Assembly (NCBI RefSeq): GCF_002209565.1
Contig: NZ_NJIH01000007.1
Location: 248,001-312,000 of the forward strand
Direction: 5' to 3'
DNA from: Candidimonas nitroreducens
Lineage (GTDB): Bacteria > Pseudomonadota > Gammaproteobacteria > Burkholderiales > Burkholderiaceae_B
Length of the DNA: 64,000 bases
The first letter of the stretch is position 1, and the number at the start of each line of letters is the position of its first letter. Under the pieces are notes generated by a model. It made no database searches. It was not told where the DNA came from and was given only the letters and a program-made list of their open reading frames with translations. Shown here piece after piece: positions 30,957 through 39,792 of this stretch. A program made the translations under genes and the position numbers.

Positions 30957-31778
30957 TCAATTGATTATAGAGCCGCCGGACACCCGCTCGATGCCGGCCA
31001 GATCCTTGCGGCTGGCAATCCGCCCGAAGCCGGCCGCAGCCAGCAGGCCGCGCACCGCCTGCGCCTGATCCCAGCCGTGCTCCATCCATAGCTGTCCGCC
31101 CGGCGCCAGGCGTTCCGGCGCGCCGGCCGCGATGGCGGCCAGCGCCCGCAGGCCGTCGGCTCCGTCGGTCAACGCCGCTTGCGGCTCGTAGCGCAAATCC
31201 CCTTGCGCCAGATGCGCGTCATGGCGCGCAATATAGGGGGGATTCGAGACGATGAGGTCAAAAACCCTGCCGGCAGCCAGGGCTTGGTACCAGTCGCCGG
31301 AACAGAACTCGACCCGCGCCCCCAGGCGCTGCGCATTGCCGGCGGCCACTTCCAGCGCGGCCGCGCTGGCATCGGTGGCCACCACCTGCGCGCCCGGGCA
31401 GGCCAGCGCGACGGACACGGCGATGGAGCCGCTGCCCGTGCCCAGATCAAGCACACGCGGCGCTTCACTGCCGCCCAGCGCCTCGATCGCGACTTCCACC
31501 AGTAGCTCGGTGTCGGGGCGCGGGATCAGCACCGAGGGGGTAATCGTGAATTCGTGGCCCATGAACTCGCGCCGCCCCAGCAAATAGGCCATGGGCCGCC
31601 CGTTGCGGCGCTGCTGCGCCAGATCCAAGTAGCGCGCCACCGCCTGCGGCGCCAGGGGCTCGTCGTCATGGGCGATCAGCCAGGCGCGCGGCACTTGCAG
31701 CACGTGCTCGAGCAGCATGCGGACTTCCAGCCCCGGCAGGCCGCTGACGGCCATCAGCGCCCTGACGGTCTGCTTCAT
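30957..31778 (-). CDS. prmC: Peptide chain release factor N5-glutamine methyltransferase
   Basis: 273 residues. The SAM site [17 protein letters not shown] is near residue 112 and the catalytic NPPY is near 180 ([14 protein letters not shown]). [20 protein letters not shown] is typical of PrmC. It methylates the Gln of the GGQ motif of release factors. Its ATG overlaps the prfA stop by four bases, so substrate and modifying enzyme are translationally coupled. Confidence 0.95.
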   Translation of the reverse strand: MKQTVRALMAVSGLPGLEVRMLLEHVLQVPRAWLIAHDDEPLAPQAVARYLDLAQQRRNGRPMAYLLGRREFMGHEFTITPSVLIPRPDTELLVEVAIEALGGSEAPRVLDLGTGSGSIAVSVALACPGAQVVATDASAAALEVAAGNAQRLGARVEFCSGDWYQALAAGRVFDLIVSNPPYIARHDAHLAQGDLRYEPQAALTDGADGLRALAAIAAGAPERLAPGGQLWMEHGWDQAQAVRGLLAAAGFGRIASRKDLAGIERVSGGSIIN

Positions 31779-32854
31779 TCCTCGCCCAGGGCCGCAAGCT
31801 GCTCGGCCTGGTGCTCGGCCAGCAGCGCGCCGGTCAGCTCGTCCAGGTCGCCGTCCATGATCTGCTGCAGCTTGTACAGCGTCAGGTTGATGCGGTGATC
31901 GGTCACCCGCCCCTGCGGGAAATTGTAGGTGCGGATGCGCTCGGAACGGTCGCCCGAACCCACCAGGCTCTTGCGCTGCGCCGCCTCTTTATTGTGCTGC
32001 TCGCGCTGCTGCTTGTCCTTCAGGCGCGCCGCCAGCACCTGCATGGCCTTGTCCTTGTTGCGGTGCTGCGAGCGGTCGTCCTGGCATTCCACCACCAGGC
32101 CGGTGGGCAGGTGCGTGATACGCACCGCCGAATCGGTCTTGTTGATGTGCTGGCCGCCCGCGCCGCTGGCGCGGAACGTGTCGATGCGCAAGTCCGAGGG
32201 GTTGATCACGATGTCGGTCTGTTCATCGGCCTCGGGCAGCACCGCCACCGTGCAGGCCGAAGTGTGGACGCGGCCCTGCGCCTCGGTCTCGGGCACGCGC
32301 TGCACCCGGTGCGCGCCCGACTCGAACTTCAGCCGCCCATATACCCCGTCGCCCTCGATGCGCGCAATCACTTCCTTGTAGCCGCCCAGTTCCGAGCCGC
32401 TTTCGGACAGCAGCTCGACCCGCCAGCGCTGCCGCTCGGCATAGCGCATGTACATGCGCAGCAGGTCGCCCGAGAACAAGGCGCTTTCATCGCCGCCCGT
32501 ACCGGCGCGGATTTCCAGGAACACACTGCGGCTGTCGTCCGGGTCGCGCGGCAGCAACAACACCTTGAGCTGCTCGTCCATGTTTTCCAGCCGCTCTTTG
32601 CCGATACGCAGCTCTTCTTCGCCCAGCGCCTTCATTTCCGGATCGCCCAGCATTTCCTGCGCCGCCTGCACGTCGCCCTCGACACCGACATAAGCATTGA
32701 AGGCCTGCACCACCGGATCCAGCTCGGCGCGCTCGCGCGACAGCTTGCGAAAGCGTTCCATATCTCCGGCGATGTCCGGCTCAGCCAGCATGGCATCGAC
32801 TTCGACCAGGCGGCGGGCAAGCTGCTCCAACCGGTTGCGCACGGAACTTTTCAT
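31775..32854 (-). CDS. prfA: Peptide chain release factor 1
   Basis: 359 residues. The peptidyl-tRNA hydrolysis motif GGQ is at ~233-235 ([20 protein letters not shown] contains it). The codon-recognition domain shows [20 protein letters not shown], and the conserved [20 protein letters not shown] is present near residue 305. It reads UAG and UAA. hemA is upstream (98 bases) and prmC is coupled downstream, the common hemA-prfA-prmC order. Confidence 0.97.
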   Translation of the reverse strand: MKSSVRNRLEQLARRLVEVDAMLAEPDIAGDMERFRKLSRERAELDPVVQAFNAYVGVEGDVQAAQEMLGDPEMKALGEEELRIGKERLENMDEQLKVLLLPRDPDDSRSVFLEIRAGTGGDESALFSGDLLRMYMRYAERQRWRVELLSESGSELGGYKEVIARIEGDGVYGRLKFESGAHRVQRVPETEAQGRVHTSACTVAVLPEADEQTDIVINPSDLRIDTFRASGAGGQHINKTDSAVRITHLPTGLVVECQDDRSQHRNKDKAMQVLAARLKDKQQREQHNKEAAQRKSLVGSGDRSERIRTYNFPQGRVTDHRINLTLYKLQQIMDGDLDELTGALLAEHQAEQLAALGEE

Positions 32855-32952
32855 AGCATCGGGAAAGACAAAGAGAGGGGAAACAAGACTAGGCGAAACC
32901 TACAGGAATGCCGGCAACCGGGCGACCGGCGCCGACGGCGCGGTGAGCGCAG

Positions 32953-34227
32953 CTAACGCCGGTTCTGGGCGTTGGGCAGCAGGCGCGGCAGCAAGGCCAG
33001 CAACTGCTCGCGCTCGGCGCCCTGGCTTTGATTGAGCGTGGCCAGCGGGCCGTGCAGATACTTCTGGGTGAGGCCATGGGCCAGCTGCTCGAGCACCTGC
33101 TCGGCCGACTCGCCGCGCGCCAGCATGCGGCGGGCTCGTTCCAGTTCCGCCAAGCGCACCTGGTCGGCGGCCTGGTGCAGATCGACGATGGCCGGCACAA
33201 TCTCGCGATTGTGCAGCCAGTGCATGAAATTCTGCACCCGGGTCTCGATGATGGCCTCGGCCTGCACCACCGCCGCGCGGCGCGCGTCGGTGCCGCTTTG
33301 CACCATGCGGCCCAGGTCGTCGACCGTATACAGATAGACATCGCCCAGGCGCCCCACTTCGGTCTCGATATCGCGCGGCACGGCCAGGTCGACCATCACC
33401 ATGGGGCGGTGGCGGCGCAGGCGCGTAGCCCTTTCCACCATCCCCAGGCCGAGGATGGGCAAGGAGCTTGCCGTACAGGATACGATGACGTCGAATTCCG
33501 CCAGGCGCTCGGGCAAATCCGACAACTTCATGGTCTTGGCCATGAAGCGCGAGGCCAACTGCTCGCCCCGTTCCAGCGTGCGATTGGCCACCATCAGCTG
33601 CTTGGGGGTCAGCGCCGCGAAGTGCGTGGCACAAAGCTCGATCATCTCGCCCGCGCCTATGAACAGCACATTGGCCTGAGACAAGTCGCCGAACACGCGC
33701 TCGGCCAGGCGCACCGCGGCGGCAGCCATGGACACCGAATGCGCGCCGATCGCCGTCTGCGAGCGGACTTCCTTGGCCACCGAGAACGTACGCTGGAACA
33801 ACTGGTGCAGCAAGGTGCCCAGCGCGCCCGCTTCATTGGCGGCGCGCACGGCCTCTTTCATCTGGCCCAATATCTGCGGCTCGCCCAGCACCATGGAGTC
33901 CAGCCCGCTGGCGACCCGGAACGCATGGCGCACGGCCTCGTTCTGCTGATATTGATACAGGTGCGGACGCAGACTGCCGGCCTCAAGCCGGTTGAAATCC
34001 GCCATCCAGGCGGGCAACTGCTCGGACACCTGCGGCTCGGCCGCACAGTAGATCTCGGTGCGATTACAGGTGGAAAGTATCGCCGCTTCCTTGACCGCCG
34101 GCCCGAAAGCCGAGCGCAGCCCGTCGAGCGCCGGCCGAAGCACCTCGAGCGGCATGGACACGCGCTCGCGCACCGACACCGGGGCGGAGACGTGATTCAA
34201 ACCGAAAGTCAGGACGTCGACGGACAT
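32953..34227 (-). CDS. hemA: Glutamyl-tRNA reductase
   Basis: 424 residues from [20 protein letters not shown]. The catalytic Cys is in [11 protein letters not shown] (~50), [14 protein letters not shown] follows near 110, and the NADPH-binding segment [12 protein letters not shown] is near 190. The C-terminal dimerisation helix is complete. It reduces Glu-tRNA to glutamate-1-semialdehyde, the first committed step of haem synthesis. The frame extends to 34302, but that extension does not match the family, so 34227 is chosen. Confidence 0.95.
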   Translation of the reverse strand: MSVDVLTFGLNHVSAPVSVRERVSMPLEVLRPALDGLRSAFGPAVKEAAILSTCNRTEIYCAAEPQVSEQLPAWMADFNRLEAGSLRPHLYQYQQNEAVRHAFRVASGLDSMVLGEPQILGQMKEAVRAANEAGALGTLLHQLFQRTFSVAKEVRSQTAIGAHSVSMAAAAVRLAERVFGDLSQANVLFIGAGEMIELCATHFAALTPKQLMVANRTLERGEQLASRFMAKTMKLSDLPERLAEFDVIVSCTASSLPILGLGMVERATRLRRHRPMVMVDLAVPRDIETEVGRLGDVYLYTVDDLGRMVQSGTDARRAAVVQAEAIIETRVQNFMHWLHNREIVPAIVDLHQAADQVRLAELERARRMLARGESAEQVLEQLAHGLTQKYLHGPLATLNQSQGAEREQLLALLPRLLPNAQNRR

Positions 34228-34643
34228 GGATTTCACAAGATGGGGGTGCCCCACCACAAGAAGCGATACGGGCAAGGCGCTTGGTGAGCCTGGCCCAGAC
34301 AACCCTGGATTATAAACCTATGGAAACATTGTGGAGATTTTGGTAGTCAGGCGCCTGGGGCGGCGGCCGGCCTCTCCTTCCAAGCCCGGTGGTACGGCTT
34401 TCGCCATCGCATCGGTATGGCCCTTACTTCCTGGCCAAAAGGTCGTAGGCCAGCGCACCAGCGCAGGCTATGAGCCCCACCCCGCTTCCCGGTAGCGGGC
34501 ACTTACTATATTCCGCCAAACCCTTGGCCTGGAGACCTGTACACAACCCCTCGGAGAGCGCCGCCAGGCACACAAGATTAATATAGGGACGGGCTCGCGA
34601 ACAGCAAGGGCCATGATTTTCGTGTATGATTTCGCCTTTCTCT
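34228..34643. other. Intergenic region between hemA and tRNA-Phe
   Basis: It should hold the hemA promoter (minus) and the tRNA promoter (plus). TATGAT at 34625-34630 is well placed as the tRNA -10 element; no convincing -35 is seen. No gene is visible. Confidence 0.4.
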
Positions 34644-34719
34644 GGCCTGGTAGCTCAGTTGGTAGAGCAGCGGATTGAAAATCCGCGTGTCGGTGGTTCG
34701 ATTCCGCCCCAGGCCACCA
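34644..34719 (+). tRNA. tRNA-Phe (anticodon GAA), CCA encoded
   Basis: 76 bases. Acceptor GGCCTGG pairs with CCAGGCC, followed by ACCA. The D-arm holds GTAGCTCAGTTGGTAGAGC, the anticodon stem CGGAT/ATCCG encloses loop TTGAAAA with GAA, and the T-arm holds GGTTCGATTCC. Its 3' flank is repeated in degenerate form at 37202-37250, consistent with use as an integration site. Confidence 0.97.
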
Positions 34720-34735
34720 GTAAAATCAAACACTT

Positions 34736-34764
34736 AGGCCAACTCTTCGGAGTTGGCCTTTTTG
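34736..34764 (+). terminator. Intrinsic terminator of tRNA-Phe
   Basis: AGGCCAACTC (34736-34745), tetraloop TTCG, GAGTTGGCCT (34750-34759), then TTTTG. Perfect 10-bp stem. A decayed copy lies at the far end of the islet. Confidence 0.92.
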
Positions 34765-35429
34765 TTTGGCTCTTCCCCATTTTCGGGGGATGAGGGCATG
34801 TGGCTGACGCAACGACAGATGGCGGCGCTGTTTGATACATCGTCCGACAACATCAGCCTGCACCTGAAGAACGTCTACGCCGAGGCGGAATTGGAGGAAG
34901 CAGCAACTACCGAGGATTTCTCGGTCGTTCAGGAGGAAGACGCACGCCGCGTGAGACGGCGGCTGAAGCACTATAACCTGGACGCCATTATCTCAGTGGG
35001 CTACCGGGTCAGTTCGGCGCGTGCCACGCAGTTTCGCCAATGGGCCACCCGCACCCCCAAGCAGCATCTGGTCGATGGCTACACGCTCAATCAGCGGCGC
35101 CTGCAAGAACGCGGCGTAGAGTTTGGACAGGCCGTCGAGCTGCTGTCGCGCACACTGGCCAATCGGGACTTGATCGCCCACGACGGCCAGGCCGTGCTGA
35201 GCGTGATTCAAGACTACGCCCGCAGTTGGAGCCTGCTCGCCCAGGCTATGACGAACAAAGCCTGGGCGAGCAGCATGCCCGTCAATCCGCGATGCAGGCG
35301 CTGGCGCTGGATGACGTGCTGGCGGCCATCGCACAGTTGAAGGCCGAACTCGTCGCCAAGGGAGAAGCCACGGAACTTTTAGGCCAAGTGCGCGGTTTGC
35401 TAGCCGCATGCAAAAAGCGTAGGATTTAA
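34753..35429 (+). pseudogene. Broken rhuM-family gene
   Basis: The first part (from ~34800: MWLTQRQMAALFDTSSDNIS, then RRLKHYNLDAIISVGYRVSS and ATQFRQWATRTPKQHLVDGY) is the N-domain of RhuM/virulence-associated proteins. It lacks the usual ~25 N-terminal residues and begins directly at the tRNA terminator. Around 35245 the frame breaks: homology goes on in another frame (YDEQSLGEQ, ALALDDVLAAIAQLKAEL, to the TAA at 35427), needing a 1- or 2-base change. Truncated and frameshifted, hence a remnant. RhuM genes often ride on islands next to tRNAs. Confidence 0.75.
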
Positions 35430-35435
35430 TCCTAC
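35419..35435. promoter_or_regulatory. 17-base palindrome, likely operator of the ParDE pair
   Basis: GTAGGATT-T-AATCCTAC is perfectly palindromic and lies 21 bases before the antitoxin ATG, overlapping the end of the rhuM remnant. Ribbon-helix-helix antitoxins normally bind such sites to repress their own operon. Confidence 0.6.
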
Positions 35436-35456
35436 ACTTTCCGAAAGAGAGCCACC

Positions 35457-35738
35457 ATGCGCTCGACTCAACAATTCAGCATTACCTTGCCGAACGAAAT
35501 GGCCGATGTGGTCAAGGCCAAGGTTGCCGCTGGCGAGTACGCCACCGAAAGCGAGGTCATCCGCGACGGCTTGCGCACGCTCCTGGCCCGCGATCGCGCC
35601 GTGGAAGCCTGGCTGCGCGAGCAGGTCGTCCCGGCGGCCCAGGCACTGAAAGACGCGCCCGAGCGTGCGCTGTCAGCCGATCAGGTGCTCGAGCACTTGG
35701 CCGCGAAGCGCCGCAGCCGCGCGAGCAAGACGGAGTGA
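35457..35738 (+). CDS. ParD-family antitoxin (ribbon-helix-helix)
   Basis: 93 residues. The N-terminal ribbon-helix-helix reads QQFSITLPNEMADVVKAKVA then GEYATESEVIRDGLRTLLARD, a strong ParD/CopG match with the YATESEVIRDGLR motif. The C-terminal tail (VLEHLAAKRRSR) should wrap the toxin. First gene of a type II toxin-antitoxin pair; its stop overlaps the toxin GTG by four bases. A palindrome lies just upstream. Confidence 0.88.
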   Translation: MRSTQQFSITLPNEMADVVKAKVAAGEYATESEVIRDGLRTLLARDRAVEAWLREQVVPAAQALKDAPERALSADQVLEHLAAKRRSRASKTE

Positions 35739-36055
35739 GCTATGCCGTGCGGTTTGCGCCGCAAGCGCTGGCGCAGCTCGACGCCATCGAAACGTACATT
35801 GCGCACGCCGGCTCGCCGCGTACGGCCGCCCGCTACGTCGATGCCATCGTCGCCTATTGCGAGAGCCTGACGACGTTTCCGCAACGCGGCATCCCGCGCG
35901 ACGATCTTCTGCCGGGGCTGCGCATCACGAATTATCGGCACAATGCCGTGATTGCCTTCATGATAGAGCCCGATATCGAAGCCGTGTCGATCATCGGCGT
36001 GTTCTATGGCGGACAGGATTACGAGTCCGTCCTGCCGGACTTGTCCGGCGAATAA
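35735..36055 (+). CDS. ParE/RelE-superfamily toxin
   Basis: 106 residues. YAVRFAPQALAQLDAIETYI, the ARYVDAIVAYCESLTTFPQRG core and VSIIGVFYGGQDYESVL are typical of ParE toxins, which poison DNA gyrase. Gyrase rather than ribosome targeting is inferred from the ParD partner. GTG start in the GTGA overlap with the antitoxin gene, so expression is coupled. Full length, no defect seen. Confidence 0.87.
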   Translation: MSYAVRFAPQALAQLDAIETYIAHAGSPRTAARYVDAIVAYCESLTTFPQRGIPRDDLLPGLRITNYRHNAVIAFMIEPDIEAVSIIGVFYGGQDYESVLPDLSGE

Positions 36056-36204
36056 CCGTCTTTCGCCGCGCGGCGGCGCATATTGGGCCGCGTCCAGGCA
36101 GACGCAGCCCTGTCGTTGCCCGGCCTCCCTGGCTATATCCGGCTTCTTGTAGCCCGCCACGCGGTTCGCGAGTGTGAGACAGCAGCAGCCAGAAATACCC
36201 GAGT

Positions 36205-36726
36205 TCAAGAATCCTGCAATTGACGTATCGTCGCCATCGGCAGGAACAACCGCTGGGTATTGTTCGGAAAATCAATAAACCCGTATTTGCGATAGAACTT
36301 GGCGGCAGCAGCGTCTTTTGCATCCACGACCATAGCGTGTACCGCCATCACTTGTGTTGCAAGCAACGTGCGATACATCGCATCCATGAGCAGGAACTCG
36401 CCCAAGCCAGATCCCTGGGCATCATGATCGACGGCCAAGCGACCGAGCAGAACAGCCGGAACAGGATAGCGCGGCAATTTCCTGGCCTGCTCCACAGGCA
36501 TTTCATCCCGCTGAAAGCTGGTCGCGCTCAGGCTGTAATAGCCGCAGATTGTTGTGGTTTCCGGCCGCACGGCTACAAAGACACGAGCGACATCACGCTT
36601 GATGTCCTGTGAGGCATGTTCTCGAAGGTAGCGGTCAAGTTCAGCAGCACCACAGGAGAAAGCGGTGCGATCATGTATCTTGCTATCAAGCGCCAAGACC
36701 TGCCATGATGATGGCATGACCGTCAT
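36205..36726 (-). CDS. GNAT acetyltransferase toxin (TacT type)
   Basis: 173 residues. HDRTAFSCGAAELDRYLREH at the start is the hallmark of toxins that acetylate aminoacyl-tRNA. The acetyl-CoA site is LGRLAVDHDAQGSGLGEFLL (QGSGLG), and the C-terminal catalytic-Tyr region FYRKYGFIDFPN is intact. Its ATG overlaps the stop of the DUF1778 antitoxin by four bases. A working toxin is expected. Second toxin-antitoxin pair of the tRNA-Phe islet. Confidence 0.88.
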   Translation of the reverse strand: MTVMPSSWQVLALDSKIHDRTAFSCGAAELDRYLREHASQDIKRDVARVFVAVRPETTTICGYYSLSATSFQRDEMPVEQARKLPRYPVPAVLLGRLAVDHDAQGSGLGEFLLMDAMYRTLLATQVMAVHAMVVDAKDAAAAKFYRKYGFIDFPNNTQRLFLPMATIRQLQDS

Positions 36727-37004
36727 TCACTCGCCTTTTGATACTTGGCAAACGCTTTACGTAACGCGGCATTGGGTGCGGGGGGACTGCTCAAAGCGTC
36801 ATAAAACACCTTCCAATCTGCCGCTGACAGCGCAACGGCTTCGTTCTCGCGAATAACCTTTTCGGCTTCGGCCAAAGCCGTCGTCAGCACGAACTGACTC
36901 ACCGTCTTATGACGGTAGTGCGCCGCGCGTTGAAGCACGGCCTTGGCCTCGGCGTTCAGGCGTACCTGAAGCCGATCATCTTTTGCTTCTACCGTGCTGG
37001 ACAT
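36723..37004 (-). CDS. DUF1778 ribbon-helix-helix antitoxin (TacA type)
   Basis: 93 residues: KDDRLQVRLNAEAKAVLQRA then HYRHKTVSQFVLTTALAEAE form the DNA-binding domain, and the C-terminal part (ADWKVFYDALSSPPAPNAAL) is the usual toxin-neutralising tail. GGGAGG sits just before the ATG. The promoter upstream has a palindrome spanning its spacer, fitting autorepression by the toxin-antitoxin complex. Confidence 0.88.
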   Translation of the reverse strand: MSSTVEAKDDRLQVRLNAEAKAVLQRAAHYRHKTVSQFVLTTALAEAEKVIRENEAVALSAADWKVFYDALSSPPAPNAALRKAFAKYQKASE

Positions 37005-37025
37005 GGCAAACCTCCCGGAATAGAT

Positions 37026-37055
37026 AGATTATTGTACTTCCAAATGGAGTACAAT
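37026..37055 (-). promoter_or_regulatory. Promoter/operator of the TacAT-type pair
   Basis: On the minus strand TTGTAC (37054-37049) and TAATCT (37031-37026) are 17 bases apart. An imperfect palindrome ATTGTACT-CCATTTGGA-AGTACAAT (37031-37055) covers the -35 and spacer, so a bound repressor would block RNA polymerase. Confidence 0.7.
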
Positions 37056-37201
37056 TAAAGATATGCTCTAGTCGTTGACACTCAGGTGCTACAGGCTCAG
37101 TATTTACATCTATCGGAGCTGTTACCTAAACTGTTCCCTCGGATTTCGTCATTTCTGAAAAGGTTCTTTATTCATGCTGGTTTACGCCCGCTTTGGGATC
37201 G

Positions 37202-37250
37202 TGTCCCAGGTAAAATCAGATACTTAGGCCAGCTTCTCGAAGTTGGCTTT
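37202..37250. repeat. Degenerate copy of the tRNA-Phe 3' flank (attachment-site remnant)
   Basis: CCCAGG-TAAAATCAGATACTTAGGCCAGC and the following TTCTCGAAGTTGGC-TTTTTG align with the end of tRNA-Phe and its terminator at 34708-34764 (CCCAGG...TAAAATCAAACACTTAGGCCAAC...). About seven bases of the tRNA end (CCACCAG) are missing and a few substitutions are present. It marks the right edge of the 2.5 kb islet. The rest of 37005-37314 holds the toxin-antitoxin promoter and no other gene. Confidence 0.75.
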
Positions 37251-37314
37251 TTGATATTCTGGGCTGTGCAGGCTAGAACCCCACCCAGCACAACGGCAAA
37301 AGGAACACGAGACC

Positions 37315-38250
37315 ATGAAAGCTATTTATATCGAGCAATTCGGCGGGCCCGAAGTCGTCCAGTTCGGAGATCTGCCAGATCCAGCGCCTGGCCCCGGCCA
37401 GGTGCTCGTCGAGGTTCACGCGGCCAGTGTCAATGGAGCCGACTGGAAAGTGTGTGCCGGCACCTACGCTAGTCGAGGCAACCAATTCACGTTTCCTGTA
37501 ATCATCGGTCGCGACTTCTCGGGCGTGGTCGGCGCAGTCGGAACTGGCGTCGACGATCTCAAAGTCGGCGACGAAGTCTTTGGCGTGCTCGAGGCGGGGC
37601 GCAATGGGACTTACGCAGAAAAGATCGTTGTTGGCGCAGCAATTATTGCCAAAAAGCCGGCAGGACTGTCTCACGTCAATGCCGCGGCCCTGGCTCTCAT
37701 TGGCCTGACCGCAACAGCGGCAATCGAAAATTGCTTGAAGCTCCAGTCTGGCGAAACCATCCTTATCCAGGGTGGTGCGGGCGGCGTTGCCAGCATTGCC
37801 ATCCAGATCGCAAAGCACCTGGGCGCTCGTGTCATCACTACGGCGAGCGGGCCGAACCAGCCCTATCTGCGCTCGCTGGGTGCAGATCAGGTCATCGACT
37901 ACACCACTACTGACTTCACCACTGTCGTCAGCGGCTGCGATGCGGTGCTCGACACTGTGGGCGGCGACGTTGCTTTGCGTTCATTCAAGGTGCTCAAGCC
38001 GGGCGGACGCGCAGCCTTCATCGCTTCCGGGGCGCAGGCCCCCACGCCCGAACGCAGCGACGTGACATCGCTACGCCCCGCGGCCACTCGGGCGCGCGCT
38101 CCCCTGGAGCGCATTATGGAGCTGCATAAAGCCGGTGCCATCGCCGTACCCCCTATTAAAGAATATGCACTGTCCGACGCCGTCGAAGCCATTCGGATCA
38201 GCGCGGCGCGCCACCTTCAGGGCAAGCTGGTGATCAAAGTTCGCGACTGA
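37315..38250 (+). CDS. Zinc-less MDR oxidoreductase, quinone-oxidoreductase type
   Basis: 311 residues. MKAIYIEQFGGPEVVQFGDL at the start, HAASVNGADWKVCAG, IIGRDFSGVVGAVGTGV and the NADPH-binding LIQGGAGGVASIAIQIAKHL near residue 145 place it in the medium-chain dehydrogenase/reductase superfamily. The zinc-ligand cysteines of alcohol dehydrogenases are absent. It should reduce quinones or activated enones with NADPH. It begins just outside the tRNA-Phe islet. Weak ribosome site. Its stop overlaps the end of a small convergent gene. Confidence 0.88.
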   Translation: MKAIYIEQFGGPEVVQFGDLPDPAPGPGQVLVEVHAASVNGADWKVCAGTYASRGNQFTFPVIIGRDFSGVVGAVGTGVDDLKVGDEVFGVLEAGRNGTYAEKIVVGAAIIAKKPAGLSHVNAAALALIGLTATAAIENCLKLQSGETILIQGGAGGVASIAIQIAKHLGARVITTASGPNQPYLRSLGADQVIDYTTTDFTTVVSGCDAVLDTVGGDVALRSFKVLKPGGRAAFIASGAQAPTPERSDVTSLRPAATRARAPLERIMELHKAGAIAVPPIKEYALSDAVEAIRISAARHLQGKLVIKVRD

Positions 38251-38494
38251 GATCGGCACTCCCCCCTCGACAGGCGTTCACGAGAAGCGCGCAGAGGGCC
38301 ACCGGCGACATTACGCCATAAGCGATAAGCCTGATCGGGGGAAGCGCCGCTTCGATGTGACGGCTTGCTGGCGTTCCGTAATCCGACAAGGGGGGATAGG
38401 CATGCGGCCCAGAATCGACATCAACCTCGGTATTCAAGACGGGCCCGTAACGGTCGAGATAGATCAGCAGCCTACGCGCCCAGCGTAAACCCAT
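38234..38494 (-). CDS. Small hypothetical protein, 86 residues
   Basis: Starts MGLRWARRLLIYLDRYGPVL and has one hydrophobic stretch near the end (IRLIAYGVMSPVALCALLV) that could be a membrane helix. GGAGGGG precedes the ATG at the right distance, which is the main support. It overlaps the 3' end of the MDR gene by 17 bases in the opposite direction. I do not recognise a family. The stretch 38495-38748 beyond it shows no gene. Confidence 0.4.
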   Translation of the reverse strand: MGLRWARRLLIYLDRYGPVLNTEVDVDSGPHAYPPLSDYGTPASRHIEAALPPIRLIAYGVMSPVALCALLVNACRGGSADLSREL

Positions 38495-38748
38495 TGATGC
38501 CCCTCCATGCTCTTCGTATACACAGAGGAGCTCGGACACACAGGTCATCTCCCCGTCCACGGGCGTCAACGGAGCGCAAGAATCGTCCCTTCGCTCGGCC
38601 TCAATGCCAAACGAGCAGTAACGAGCTTTCTGGTTTTTAGAATGCCACTCGATCAGTGGCTCTCACTAAACACTCACGAACGCGTGAAATAATGAATGCC
38701 GCTGCCCCCCATTCATGATGTAGAGCCGAACTTCGCAACTCCTCATCC

Positions 38749-39717
38749 CTATGTTGCGCCGAGCTTCAGGACGGCGAGGATCTTGCGGTACCGCTCGATG
38801 TCCTCCGCGATGAACTTCGCCGAGCCCGCCTGCGACAGTGTCAAGGGCACAGCCCCATCCGCAGCGATGGTTCGCGCGACGCTGGAGTCTTTCAGGACTG
38901 CCTGCACTTCGGTGTGCATGCGCTGCACGGCTGCGCGCGGCATGCTTTTCGGCGCGAACACCGCTTGCCAGATCTCCACGTGCAGTTCGGGATACTGCTT
39001 CGACAATAGCGGCGCCTCGGCAATGCCCGGTGGCAAGTAGTCGCCCATGACCCCCAGCAGCCGCAGAGTTCCCTGGCGAAGCGACGGCACGGCGCCAGGC
39101 GTGCCGATCATGGCGAAGTCGATCTGGTTGGCAAGCAGCGCCGTGGTGATCTGGCTAGCGCCCTTGTATGGGATATGCAATGCCTTGATACCTAAGGTCT
39201 TGACCAGCAGCGCAGAGCCGAGATGGGTCACTGAGCCCACCCCAGTCGACCCGTAGTTCAGGCCGTCCGGCTTGGCCTTGGACAATTCGATGAGCTGCTC
39301 CAAGGTGCGAATGCGGCCGGAGCCCGGCACGACCAGCAGCAGGGGCGACTTGGTGATCATCGAGACGGCCACCAAGTCGCCCTCGATGCTGTAATTCAAG
39401 CCTTTGTACAGGGACGCGCTAATGGCAATGGAATTGGTCGTGAATAGCCACTTGGAATTGCTGTTGTCGTGGGCAACCAGCGCTGCCCCGATGTTCCCAC
39501 CGGCGCCCGAGCGGTTGTCGACGATCACGGACGTGCCCAGCTTCAACCCCACCGTCTGCCCAAGGGCGCGCGCCAGCATGTCCGTGCCGCCGCCGGGCGT
39601 GTAGGGAACCACGAAAGTCTGGGGGCCCTGGGGCCAGTTGGCTGCGCGCGCGGGCATCACCCCGGCGAGCGTCAGCCCGGCCAGGGCCGTCATCATGTTG
39701 CGCCTGTTTCGATGCAT
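38749..39717 (-). CDS. Bug-family periplasmic receptor (tripartite tricarboxylate transporter type)
   Basis: 322 residues. Signal peptide MHRNRRNMMTALAGLTLAGV with cleavage near ARAANWP. The fold signatures are FVVPYTPGGGTDMLARALG (first ligand loop), VIVDNRSGAGGNIGAALVAH and LHIPYKGASQITTALLANQI. These proteins bind carboxylates. No membrane partner genes are near, as is common for Bug orphans. GGGGAGA 7 bases upstream supports the ATG at 39717 over one at 39744. Followed on the same strand as the sulfatase, 75 bases downstream of it; the substrate may be the sulfatase product. Confidence 0.9.
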   Translation of the reverse strand: MHRNRRNMMTALAGLTLAGVMPARAANWPQGPQTFVVPYTPGGGTDMLARALGQTVGLKLGTSVIVDNRSGAGGNIGAALVAHDNSNSKWLFTTNSIAISASLYKGLNYSIEGDLVAVSMITKSPLLLVVPGSGRIRTLEQLIELSKAKPDGLNYGSTGVGSVTHLGSALLVKTLGIKALHIPYKGASQITTALLANQIDFAMIGTPGAVPSLRQGTLRLLGVMGDYLPPGIAEAPLLSKQYPELHVEIWQAVFAPKSMPRAAVQRMHTEVQAVLKDSSVARTIAADGAVPLTLSQAGSAKFIAEDIERYRKILAVLKLGAT

Positions 39718-39792
39718 GGGTTGTCTCCCCGTTGTTGCCATCACTGTTTGGGCGTGTGGCTAATGGATGTGATGAATCTGCCGAACTCGGCG

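Noticed and set aside
33028-34287. 419-codon plus-strand frame opposite hemA, and a similar one opposite prfA
   Set aside because: hemA and prfA are complete with all motifs; the opposite frames show no family.
34720-37255. Complete prophage or integrative element
   Set aside because: No integrase, recombinase, capsid or conjugation gene is present in 2.5 kb; only a remnant can be claimed.
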